Shown: positions 44,301 to 56,300 of the stretch, one piece after another
Layout of the letters: the number at the start of each line of letters is the position of its first letter
Position numbering within the stretch: position 1 is the stretch's first letter
Origin: Tretioscincus oriximinensis
Lineage: Eukaryota; Chordata; Lepidosauria; Squamata; Gymnophthalmidae
Direction: 5' to 3'
Assembly (NCBI GenBank): GCA_022410635.1
Contig: JAJVDF010000418.1
Location: 607,579 to 671,578 of the forward strand
Length of the DNA stretch: 64,000 nucleotides
The notes under the pieces: model-generated
The model's database searches: none
What the model was told of the DNA's origin: nothing
What the model saw: the letters and a program-made list of their open reading frames with translations, nothing else
Made by a program: the position numbers and the translations under genes

Positions 44301-47300
44301 CCCAAAGTATCACTCCATTTGCCTACCTGGATGACATCCTTTTGGCTTCCTCTTCTGTCCATCAGGCTAATAAGGATTTGCACGACACGCTTCACTATCT
44401 CCAGGCCAATGGCTTCTGAGTCAATTTTGACAAGAGCTCCCTCCAGCCCTCCCAGGTAATTCTGCACCTCGGAACTCACGTNGATACCAGACCAGGTACC
44501 ATAGCACCAGGCCCTTCCAGCATACGGGACTTTCTGGCTATGGTCAAGGAAGTTAGGGAATAGAGAAGNGCCTCCCTACCCTTCCTAGATTCCCTCCTTG
44601 GCAAGATGGTTTCCTTCTTCGTCATTGTGTACTGGGCCAGATTTCATGCAAGAATCTTTCAGTGACTTCTACTACCCCATGCTACATATACTCTTAATAT
44701 TCTTATTCATATTCCACCTCGCTTATCTGGTGGTCTAATGCTTCTCATCTATCTAGAGGCACTCCCTTGGCTCCCCCACACAGATTGGTGTTCACCACGG
44801 ACGCTAGTCTGACAGGTTGGGTGCCCATTGTCAGGGTCAGGAGGTTCAGGGTACTTGGTCTAGGGCAGATTTGGAACATTCTAGCTCAAGCTCAAAACCA
44901 TTTTCGTAGCTCTCCAGGCCTTCACAAACATCCTGCAGGGACACTATGTCTTGGTCCCCACGGATAACATCGTGGCCACAGCTCATATCAACAAGCAGGG
45001 CGGAACTAGGTCTAGAAACCTCATGTCCTTGTCCTCTCTCATTTTCTCCTGGAAAAAACCTAATATCTATATCTGCAATTTGCATCCAAGGATCGTTAAA
45101 CACTATAGCGAACGCCCTAAGTGGACAGAGGTTGTCCGACGCAGAATGGTCTTTGCACCCAGCATTGTTTTCCTTTATTACGGACAAGTGGGGGTTCCTA
45201 TTATGGATTTATTTGCCTCAAATGTTAANGCCAAAGTACCTCGCTTTCTCTCTCATCATTTCTTGCTTCTACTTAGAACAGGAGGTCTTTCTTCCCTCCT
45301 TTTGTGCACACCTGGTCGCTCCCAAAGAGGTGTATTGGCATGCATTGGACATTCGTAGGGCTGTGTTAACTTACCTCAGGCGCANTAATTTTTTTTGAAA
45401 GTCTGATGCCCTCTTTGTCCTCTTTCACCCTTGTCAACAAGGAGCGCAGGCCAAACCTAGNACAGTGGCATTGTTGCTCAAGGGAATTATCATTTACAAA
45501 GGAAACCTCCGCCGGCGAATGTTTTTGCGCGCACCACTAGGTCAGCTTCGGTTTCGGCAGCTTTTTCTAACCGCACTTCTGTTAAGGACATTAGTGAAGC
45601 AGACGTTTGGCATTACAAGTTAGAACTATCCTGTTCTGATAGAGTAACGTATGGCAGGAGAATCCTCCAATACATACTGCTCAAAACTATTAAGGGAACC
45701 CTTAGTGTTACACTGTTATGGGAACGTGTTCCCTTAATTGTTTTGAGCAATTAGATATTTGAGCAATTGAGCATATTAGATGAGGATGAGGAAAAGCCAC
45801 AGCCCGCCCTTTTGGGGTAATGTTGTTATGCTTGGGTATGTCCCACTGTCTAAGCATGTCCTACCTCCTAGATCCAGGGAAAGGAACACCCCATTATCAT
45901 ACTTACCTGTGGGGTGGTGTTTCTGGATCTAGGAGGTAAGTCNTGCCGCCCACCTTGTTTACTATGGCTCTCCATAATTCTTTGTTAAAGTCAACATTAA
46001 GCCCTCCAGAATGGGTTGACCTGCTAGTCTGTATCCCTTTATTCTTCAACTGGCCAGAAAAGGAAGAGTCAGTTTGTTGAGTTGTGATCTTGTTGATTTT
46101 ATTCCAAAATTGTTTGCATCAACATTTATATATTTTTTCTTGAANAGTAACAGGTTTGTTTTATGGTTAGATTTTTCTAACTTGTTTCATTGTTCTATTT
46201 TTAATGATCACTGGAAGCTACGTTTTTCATTCTGATCAGCTCATCTATGTTCTAATAAAGTTGTGTTCCTTTTTCTCCAGTCTTGGTGTTAATTTGATGA
46301 GTTCTTGGTTTAGTTTAACTTCTTCAAAAGGACTGGGGAATATAGACGCCTCCTAGGGGCTTTATAAGTCTTTAGAGGCAGGACTTCTGTTGCTGTAACC
46401 AATCAACCATCACCCACTGTCTAGGCATGACTTACCTCCTAGATCCAGGAACACCACCCCACAGGTAAGTATGATAATGGGGTGTTCCTGTCTACCCCGC
46501 AATGTGCTCTGAGGAACCATTTGATCCAGCCTCCAGCATGTTGTCTGCAGAACCATTAGGGAGTGAAGCTGGCTCTCTGCATTGACAAATTGCTATTGTT
46601 GGCCACTACTATGTTGCTGGCTTTGCTGCTATTACGACCGCAATTTTGGGGGGCTGGGTGGGGAAAAGTGGGGTAGAGAGAAGGGATGTATCCTGGGCAG
46701 AGGTGGGGTCTGGGTTGGGGCAGGGGTGTGACATGGGGGTGAAGAAGGTTATGGTCTTCAAGTGATGTTCCAAGTATCCAAATGGCCCTTGGCAGAAAAA
46801 AGGTTCCTCACCCCTGATATAATGTCATCATTTTTCACATCTCAGTGCCTTAATCTTTTCAGTTTTATTTCTGTTTTTCAAAAGAGGAGAGGGTAGCCAA
46901 CATTGCTGTTTTATCTGGGAGTGATGAAGTGGAGGGAAGCTCAGAAACTGTTCTGCTAGCTTTCCTGACTGCAGTTTCCTTAACATTTTTGACATAATGC
47001 TCTGCTTTCGTCTCCAGTTTGCACCACAGATGGGGCCAAAGATGCCATATCAGACCCCTGCTGCACATGGCAATATTCCTCCTTCCTCATCTTTTCTTCC
47101 TGGCCCTGGTTCCAGTTTTCTCTTCTCTCCACATGGCTTGGTAGATGCAGCTGCTTTTCATGAGGACCCTGCTTTGAAGGGCGAACACTTCAACAATTGG
47201 CCTGTATCTTACGACAGTTGTCCTGCCAAGTTTCCCAATCATCACCTAAGTTCAAAGCCATCCCCGTCGTCAGGACCTGGGTCTTCACCCTCCTCCTCTT

Positions 47301-50300
47301 CAGATGGAGAAGAACATAATGGAACTGGCTCCAAGTAAGTGGTTTCTGAGCTCAGGAAGTTGCTGTGTGGAGTGACAGTGGTATCCTATCAGGGCAAAGG
47401 AGTAGGAAGATTTATTTATTTATCTATCTGTTTATTTACATTTCAATACCTCCCTATACCTGAAGGTCTCAGGGTAGTTAACAATAAAAACCAAATTAAC
47501 AGATTAAAACAGCAATATCTAAAAGTAGGAAAGGTCAGCAGTTTTTCCAGCCAAAGACCAGGTTAAAAAGGTGCCTCTTCAAGCGTCTTCTGAATGCATA
47601 CAGAAATGGTGATTGATGCAACTGAAGGGGGAGACTGTTCCATAGTTAGGGGGTGCTAGAAAAAATACCTGTCTTGGATTCTCACCCTCTTTGCCAGTGA
47701 GAGAGGATGAACAGTCAGGAGGGCCTCTGCAGATCTCAAGGCACAGGCAAGTTGAAATGAGTGAAGGCCTTCCTTTAGATATTTGTGACCCAAGTTATAT
47801 AAGGCNCTATAGTCCAGCAAAGGGGCCAGTNGCACTTTGAGACTAACTTGAGAAAAGTGGGTGGCAGAAGCTTCCGTAGACAGGTCTACTTCTTCAGATG
47901 CTCTTTCTTGGAGAGAACCTTGCATAGTTTGCATCTGAAGAAGTAGACCTGTCTACGGAAGCTTCTGCCACCCACTTTTCNCAAGTTAGTCTCAAAGTGC
48001 TACTGACCCCTTTGCTGGACTTTCTACTGCACTAACACGGCTATTTCTCTGAAATTGAGGGCCTTATAGGTTAGAGTTAATACCTTGAATTGGGCTCGAT
48101 AGCAAATTGGCAGCCAGTTCAACTCTCTCAGGACTGGTTGATACGTGTCTGGTCAGTTGTTCCAGCCAGCAGTCTATCTGTTATGTTCTGCACCAGTTAA
48201 AACTTCTGAACCATTTTTAAGGGCAGCCTTATATAGAATGCATTACAATAGTCCAATCTGGAAGTTACCACAGCATGGATTGTCCCTGTCCCAAAATGGC
48301 CGCAACTGGTGGACCAGATGTAGCTGGAAGTAGATGGAAAGGTCTAAAAGATTTTGAGATCTGATTCTTCTGTAGCTTTGAGCTGATCGATCAACCATGA
48401 TCTTTGTTTTGAATTTTTCAGGGTGTGATAGGAAACGATCAACTTGACTTTCANTTTACCTTGGAATGTGCCACAGCTAAAGTATCCCTTTTTTCTTACC
48501 TCTCCAGCCATGTATCAGAAGCTGGACCTCACAAATCTGGTTGGGAGGATCCTGGAAGTGACAAGATGATGAACCAGACCTGGGGGCAGTCGTCTGGGAT
48601 GTCTGGCAACTCTGAAAGGAACCTGAGTGGTCCTGAGGCTCATATCCCTTCGCTACTCTCTATGGCCACCCGCAATCATATGGATATTACCACACCACCA
48701 CTGCCCACGGTTGCCCCTGAGGTGCTCCGTGTGGCTGAGCACAGACATCGCCGGGGTCTTATGTACCCTTTCATCTACCATGTTCTTACAAAGGTGAGAG
48801 GAGAAAATGAATTTTTCGGACTCATTTGGTGGGGACACCAAAGCATCTGAGAAACAGCTGTTTGGGCTTCTTACTTTTTAATGCTCCATTTCAGGGTGAA
48901 ATCAAGATTCCAGTGTGCATTGAAGATGAGTGCAACACTGAACTGCCTCCAGCTGCTGTTCTCTTTCGGGCTGCCAGGCAGTATGTCTACGGCGTCCTCT
49001 TCAGTGTAGCTGAAACTCAGAGACGGATAGAACGCCTAGCTGTGCGCAAGCGGATCCCGGTTAAGAGTAAGTGGTCTCTTCTGGCGTGAACTTGTGTCTG
49101 TGCTTAAACTGTTTCAAAACTGTGCTTCTCAGATGTCTGAGATACAAGCNCCATATTGTATTTCTGGAACGACTGGCCGGATTCATATTATGCCGATCTT
49201 AAAAGAACTGCACTGGCTGCCAATTTGCTACCGAGCCCAATTCAAGGTATTAACTTTAACTTATATGATCGTAAATAACTTGGGCCATATAAGTTAAATA
49301 TGGCCTTCTTCCAAATCAACCTGCTTGAGCCTTAAGAACTGCACGGGAGGCCCTCCTGATTGTACCACCCCTTTCAACAGCCAGTGTAGCTGCCCCCAGC
49401 CTATGGAATAGTCTCCCCCTCCAGGTTCGTCTGTCATCATTGTATTATTTTAGAAAACCTCTTCAACCTGGCCTTTGGTTGAAGAATTCTGTTTTAACTT
49501 TTTTCTCCTCCATCTTCAGATATTGTTGTTCCTGGTTTTAAAATGTTGATTTTGTACTGTTTTTATTATTGGCCACCCTGAGACATTCGGGTATGGGGCG
49601 AGGTATTAATAGAAATAAATAAGAAAGGAAGTTAAGGAAGCAAGTAAGTTAAGGAAGTAAATAAGTTAGGTAAGGTAAGTAAGTAAGGTAAGATAAGTAA
49701 AATAGTAAGAAAGTAAGTATTGTAGACTCGGCCCTCCTGAGGTATGGAGAGCCATAGATAGCAAGAGTGAGAATCATTATCCCAGGTAAACAAATATATT
49801 TTATTGTGTGAACATAATGNAGAAACGTTTACTGCAGGTGTTTGCTTGCTTCTTAACTTCTGAGGTGCAAAAAAGCATGCTTGAATATATAAAGCCATGA
49901 TTCACATATTACCTCTAATTTCTTCCTCCTAGGAAGAGACTAGTGCCTGACTGGTTTCTCTTTTCTTTGCCCCTGCAGCTTTGTATTATTTATTATAACA
50001 AACATGCCAAGAAGCTGAAACAAGAATTTACCTGTATAAATAATCGTTTATCCAGTGTCTCACTCCTGTTCTTCTTTCGAGTTGCTCAGGAGAAACACCT
50101 CCTATAAGTATCCCACGAAGGGGATCCTTTGCCCCATAAGGACTTAACACCCCCACGTAAAAATGACCGTCAAAGCCAAACCTTTCCGTTGTTCTCTTCA
50201 TCACATTTAATGTCAAAATAGCAAAAATCCTGATTTGCTTGTCTCTTATTTAGTGACAGCAACCCAAACCTGACTGCAGTGTAATCAATAAATCATCTTA

Positions 50301-53300
50301 GCAAAGGGTATAGCTGTTCTCAGTTCCTTGCAACTGTCTTTTAGAGACATCCTGTTTCTCCTTTCTGCTTGATTCATGCTATGTATCTTTGTATTGGGTT
50401 AGTTGAGCTGATATGCACCGCCCCAGTTTGATATTTCTGAACTCCTTGTAGGATTCATTCAATATTTCTTTCCTTATCATTCCTTCCTGATGGGCCCTGT
50501 TTTTTTCTATGCAGCTTCTCCTGTGATTATCAAGGAGTGGTCAGCGTACAAAGGAAAATCCCCCCAGACTCCAGAATTGGTCTCAGCCCTTGCATTTCGG
50601 GAGTGGACCTGCCCCAATCTCAAGAAGCTGTGGTTGGGCAAGGCAGTGGAGGATAAGAACCGGCGCATGAGAGCTTTCTTGGCCTGTATGAAGTCAGACA
50701 CCCCTGGCATGCTCAATCCTGCAAATGTCCCCACGCATCTGCTGCTTATGTGCTGCGTGCTGCGGTGAGTGGCCCAAATGTGGGATGAGGAAACCCTTTT
50801 CCATTACTTCTATCCAAAATTTAAAGGACATTAGCCGAGACCACATTAGAGGAAGAGCAGGTGAAAGTATCCTAAGTAATAAAAGGCGTGTNGGAATGTT
50901 CAACGTTCTGAGGGATAATGACCAATGACAGGGCTCGGAACTTTGGCAGCCTCCAGAGTCCAGACTCTTGGGTTAAAAACTGGATAAAAGACAGAAAACA
51001 GAGGGAAGTAATAAATGGACAGTTCTTTAAGTAGAAAAGTGTGAGAAGTGGAATACCNCAGGCACCAGTACTGGGAGAGTAAGGAAGGAGAAGAAGACGG
51101 AAGAGAAGGAAAATTAAATATAAGTAAGGAAATAAGGAAAGCAGCAAGTGAAAGGGGGGTAGGAGGGGGGGAGGGAGGGAATGGGTGGAAACATGGATGG
51201 GAGCAAAGGGGAGGAGGGGCTAGATTCCGTTGCATTACCGTAAAGCATTATATGCAATATCAGGCACGGATAGCTCAGTCGCTAAGGAATCCATCTCTCA
51301 TCTGGGAGATGGGGTTTTGAAGCCCTGTGTGGGACGTGGGGAGGGGTGAGCACCTTCCATTAGTCTGTAGCTCCAGCCAACCCAGCTATTCGAAAGCAAG
51401 AATTGCAAGAAATTGCAACTGACTGCAAATAGATATATGGGAACCACCAAAGCCTGGTGGGGAAGATAGAATGTCAACCTTTGGGCAAAAATACCCTTGT
51501 AAGCCACTTTAAATCCCTTTGAAAGGTGAGAAAAGCAGGGTATAAGAACCCTCATCATCAATCTTCTTGTTTTTTTTCTTCTTCTTCTTGTTCTTCTTCT
51601 TTGTAATATTTCTAATATTATAGGTCATCACCTATAATATTGGTGTTGTGATGACATTGAGTGCAGATGTGGATAGTGGTGACATCTGGGTTAGTGAGAA
51701 TATCAGTGTGAGTAAATGAGCAAGGTTATCCAGGTCTGAATCCTGCTACTTGCCTTTGTGTGCATTTGGCTCTCAGACTGACTCAGCTGTTTATCTAGGT
51801 AGAAAGGGAATTCTGCACACTCTGAGGCATGGTGGTGCAGAGGTTAAAAACAGCGGCCTTTCAACAGAAGGGTCGGTGTTTGAGGCCTATGTGTCTGCCA
51901 TAGAGAGGGGTGAGTGCCTTCTACTGGCCTTAGCTTCAGCCAACCTAGCTGTTTGAAATTCTGCATTGCATATTTTATGAACTGTACATAAGAACATAGG
52001 AGCTAGTAGCACTTTGAGACTATCTTTGAGAAAAGTGGGTGGCATAAGCTTTCGTAGTCACGTCTACTTCAGAAATCAAGCTAATCAAGCTTTTCTCAAG
52101 TTAGTCTCAAAGTGCTACTAGCTCCTATGTTCTTATGTACAGTTCATAAAATATGCAATGCAGAATTATCATTTCCCTAGTATTCACTGTTCTAGGGGTA
52201 GTTGAAAAAGAATATAGCACATTTCAGTTCCTCAACAGAACCTGAAAGAATGTTTTTTCACTGTATTTCATCTCTGTGTTTTTTTTCTTTTAAGATACAT
52301 GATACAGTGGCCTGGGGCACGGATCCTACATAGACATGAATTGGATGCCTTCCTGGCCCAGGCTGTGTCTGCTCAGCTGTATGAACCAGATCAGCTTCAA
52401 GAACTGAAGGTAGGGATAATGGGTTAGGATGTCCCAACTCAATATCTGTTATTTTGTCTAAGCATTAACACTGCCATGTATTGCAATCTGTTTTAAATAC
52501 TGTTCAGACCTCACATATGGACTGGATAAGGAAGAACTATCTTGCTTCTGTTACAGATTGAGAAACTGGATCCCCGAGGAGTTCAACTGGCTGCTCTATT
52601 TATGAGTGGGGTGGACACAGCCCTCTTTGCTAATGATGCTTGTGGGCAGCCAGTACCTTGGGAACATTGCTGCCCATGGATTTACTTTGATGGGAAGCTT
52701 TTCCAGATCAAACTGATCAAAGCCACATGGGAGAAGGCACCGCTCATAGACCTCTGTGATGGGCAGGTACGTTCAGGCAAATGAGAAGGTCTTGGCTTTC
52801 TTAGCAACTGCTGCTTCAACATTGCCCCCACTAGGACCAGCCCGTAACTGGTTTCTAGTGCCAGAAATAGCAATAGATCAGAACAGGTCCCCAAGATAAT
52901 TTTCTCTGAATTTCCGAGTTCTTTAGTTGATATTACTTAGAAGACACTATACAAAAATGAGAACCCCCTTTTCCAATCCCCAAATTAAAGGACAGTTCCA
53001 AAAAAAATGGTTACATTTCTGTAATATTGGAGTTAAATGGTGCTTAATTTTGACTTATTAATTTGCTTAAGCAAAAGGCTGCAAGAATAGTCAAACAATT
53101 CATACTTGGGCAGTTTATGTTCGTGAGCGCATTTGCACAGACTCAGACTTCCTTGTAGGTGACGCATTCATGGCAGAATGCATGTATTTCCACATCCTAG
53201 AAATAGTTTTGCTAGGTTGCAGTGATATGGAAATAGGTAATATGCTAGCTGGACTATCCCAGCTGTAATACCATCAAACTTCTACTTGGTAGTTTTTCCT

Positions 53301-56300
53301 CTCCCTTCGTTTTCTTCTTGTCACAGACTGAGCAGGTGTCCAAAGTAGAAAAGATGAGGCAAAGCATCTTGGAAGGCATCAACTTCAACCGCCAGGCCCC
53401 GCCTCCTCTGCTCCCACCCCCACCTTTTGTGTCCTCTATGGCGCCTCCCTTTTACCCTATGCCTATCTACCCTCGCACCTTTGGTTCTGTGCAGCCACCT
53501 GTTCCTGGGAGGACCAGAGGTTTCACAGGTAAGCAGCATTTGCTGCTGTTTCTATTATTTTCTTGCCACATATAATATGTATTACTCTTTTCTGAATGCA
53601 AAAAGCATATGTTCACTGTTGCAAATGATAGACAGCTAAAAGGCAAAATCATGTAATTTTTTAATAAATATCCTATTATAAAACCAGTGGATTCTTAAGC
53701 CCTTTAGATATTGGTGAGTTTTTTGGGTCCAGTCCAATGATCACCTTTTAAATAAAATTTATTATATTTTGGCTTCTAGGAATAAACCATCTCATTAATA
53801 TGTCTTGGAAATTATGGTTTATAGGCTCTTTCTTTCTATTAGGACTTCATCCTATTCCACCACAAGGAGGCAAATTGGAGATTGCTGGTATGGTGGTAGG
53901 CCAGTGGGCTGGAAGCAAACCCTCTCGAGGGCAGGGCTCCTTTGGCATGCAAGTGGTATCTGTTGGTGGTCCAGGAAAAGGGTAAATATCATTGAGATGT
54001 GTCAACTTCAAAATTTGTCCAAAACAGATTTTCTGCTTGTCCCAGATGTTTAGAGGGGAATAGAATGCCTGGCCTGGATTATTTTCTTATGAAAAAGCTT
54101 ATGACAAGCGAGCATAACTGGGTGTATAGCAAGACAATCTAAATAAAATAGTGGAAGGTAATGATAAGAGAATATGGAAACAAATGGAAAAAATATTTGA
54201 GAAACTGAAAAATAAAATGGTAAATAGGGTAGATAAAATAAGAACTGTAAAAATGTTAGTAATACCAAAAGTATTACGTCTATTCCAAACCATACCAATA
54301 CAATTCCAAATGCTATTTTCAAGAAGTGGGATAGAAGAAGAAGGAAATGGATTGCAGATGAAAAGAGACCAAGATTGGTGTATGAATGGTTAGTAGCAAG
54401 GGAAAATGAGGGAGGCTGGGAAATCCCCAGCCTTTCAAATACAGAGAATATTGGAAATGCAATATGGAACAGTATTATGGACAGAATTTGAAAGGCAGAT
54501 GAATGGAGTATTAGAATCAGAGATAATATGTAAGAAATGGACAATAAGAGATCATACATCTTGGAAAGAACCTATGAAACTCACTATGAAGGTATGGGGA
54601 AAAATAGAAAACAATAAGAGAAGAGGGGGAAATGTCAATTACTCCTGGGCACCTCAAACAGAAGATAAAGCATTGGGAATTTAGATAGGGTAACCACAAA
54701 AAAACTGTGACAAGAGCTTTTAAAGGATGTGGAAAAGAGGAATTTTCATCAGGAGATGCAGATATTGCAGACTGGTTTTCCACATCTATTAAAGCTGAAA
54801 AACTTTGTTTTTCTATAGTAACCTTACATTTAGAGGAAACCTACCTGCCTCTTCTCCCTGGGTGTAGAATATAAATGCATCTGTTCTACTAGCTATTGAA
54901 ACTCCTGGCCTCCATGATTGTGTCTAATCCTTTCTGGTAGCTATTCAGGCTGGTGTCTTCATCACCTCTTCTAACAGCAAATTCTATAGAGGGATGACTG
55001 ACAAGTTAGTGAAAATGAGAAAGCAAAACATCTTATAAATGTGTGTTGAGTTTGTTCTGTTCTAGGGAGTTTCCTTGGCTGGTTGTTTAGTCACAATTCA
55101 ATATAATTCGATCTTGCTCAATCTTTCTTTCTTTTTTTTGTAGTCGGGGCCGTGATAACGCTGCAAAATCCTCCAAGGGAAATAAGAAACTGAACAAGCA
55201 AGTAAGTTAAAGATAAAACAATGAGGCTGCGCGCCTGAAACAAAACCATGAATATAAGAAAGTTTCAGGAAGTAAAAGATTACTTATTAAAAAGGCAAGA
55301 CGACTGTTTCTCTATGCCAGGCCATTCGAGGAAATACCTGTCACCCACACCAGAGTTTATTGGGCAATGACAGGAATATCCTGCCCCTCGCTGGGCATGC
55401 GGCCTGGCTGGTTGCTCCTCCCACTTTCCACTGTAAACCCCCACAGCTGGCTCAGGAAGGAACACAAACTAAGCCTGATTTTTCGGGCTCATCCACTAGT
55501 CTTAAAATATGATTTCTGTAAGTAGAAGTTTGAAGGATGTTTGAGAAGGGATGGATATTTTTCTCCTGAAGCTGTTTGGAAGAAGTCCTGTAAGAAATTA
55601 TACTGACTCTTATTTGACATAGATGCTGGCTGCTTTGGAAGATTCTGAGGTCAGATACATTTTCTATATGACCGACTAGGCCAAACTTTGGAATGTTTGA
55701 TTGTGTGTAACTGTAAGAATATGTATTTGTATACTATTCATAGTGCATTTCTATTACTTTTTCATTTTGGAGCTGTTGCACAGTGGTCTTGCTTTTTATA
55801 GTGGTTTTCGCATTATCCCCAATTCCTATCCGATGAGCGTATACTAAGTCAGTTATAAAAACCTGCACTGTTTTCTTGTTGATAGTAAGCCTGATTCAAG
55901 ATGTTGACTTATAAGTCACTTGACGGCTTGGCCCAAAGATCTATCTGTTCTTTCAGATCTCAAAATGAAAGTCTTCCTGTAATTACTCCACTCCCATAGC
56001 TGAGAAGGACTGAGACATGTGAGAAAGCTTCCTCTGTGGAGCTCCCCACACCAGGCCCTCAGCTTTATTGATTCGCATTTCTCTACTGTCCTATACCCAA
56101 AAGGTCTCCGGGAGGTTAACAATGAAAACAGAATTAACATATTAAAATAACAGTGCCTGAATGTAGAGATAAGTTCTTCCTACGGCGGTATGCCAAATGT
56201 CAACCCTATATTCATTCACTCAGGCCTTTGGTTTCTAATTTCTCATAATAGTCTTGTCAAAGTAGGAGAATGGGTGACTCTTGTTTTAAAATATATTTTT

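Larger units (their letters stand above)
41202..46490 (+). mobile_element. DIRS-like retrotransposon with both ends, degenerate, with nested CR1 and MITE
   Basis: The left terminal repeat (41202-41300) and right terminal repeat (46351-46449) are inverted copies. An internal complementary region at 45842-45947 pairs over about 64 bases with 46424-46487. The + strand carries a gag-like region (about 41340-43510), reverse transcriptase (about 43750-44420), RNase H (44780-45060) and the C-terminal end of the tyrosine recombinase (45330-45650). Much of the recombinase is deleted. A young CR1 (42504-43068) sits in the gag region and a palindromic MITE (45674-45753) after the recombinase. It is in the sense orientation of FAM120C. 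It is related to but distinct from the element at 1-3178. Confidence 0.88.
40903..47017 (+). other. FAM120C intron 6, hosts the second DIRS element
   Basis: Of 6.1 kb, about 5.3 kb is the DIRS-like insertion at 41202-46490. Both flanks (40903-41201 and 46491-47017) are unique. Confidence 0.75.
47335..48507 (+). other. FAM120C intron 7
   Basis: Filled by an antisense L2-like copy (47412-48415) that carries a palindromic insert (47812-48054). Confidence 0.6.
49067..50514 (+). other. FAM120C intron 9
   Basis: It contains an L2-like 3' end (49130-49625) followed by a GTAAGTAAGT-type simple repeat (49620-49720), then unique sequence. Confidence 0.55.
50765..52294 (+). other. FAM120C intron 10
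   Basis: Repeat-rich: a Helitron-like piece (50869-51235), two SINEs, and a 66-bp-arm perfect palindrome (51957-52167). A pyrimidine run CTTCTTCTTGTTCTTCTTC lies near 51580. Confidence 0.6.
53982..55143 (+). other. FAM120C intron 14
   Basis: It holds an L1-like fragment (54065-54683), a short element with TAGGGTAACC end (54695-54830) and a CR1 remnant (54838-55015). Confidence 0.55.

Noticed and set aside
47336..47338. Stop codon ending FAM120C in exon 7
   Set aside because: TAA is part of the donor GTAAGT; splicing to 48508 keeps the frame and the family sequence continues.
51262..51340. tRNA-like sequence with box A and box B
   Set aside because: It cannot fold into a full cloverleaf by eye, and it is continuous with a SINE body and tail also found at 39981.
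54050..54559. 169-codon open frame on the minus strand in FAM120C intron 14
   Set aside because: It is antisense to an L1-like fragment and its hydrophobic composition is that of AT-rich repeat DNA.
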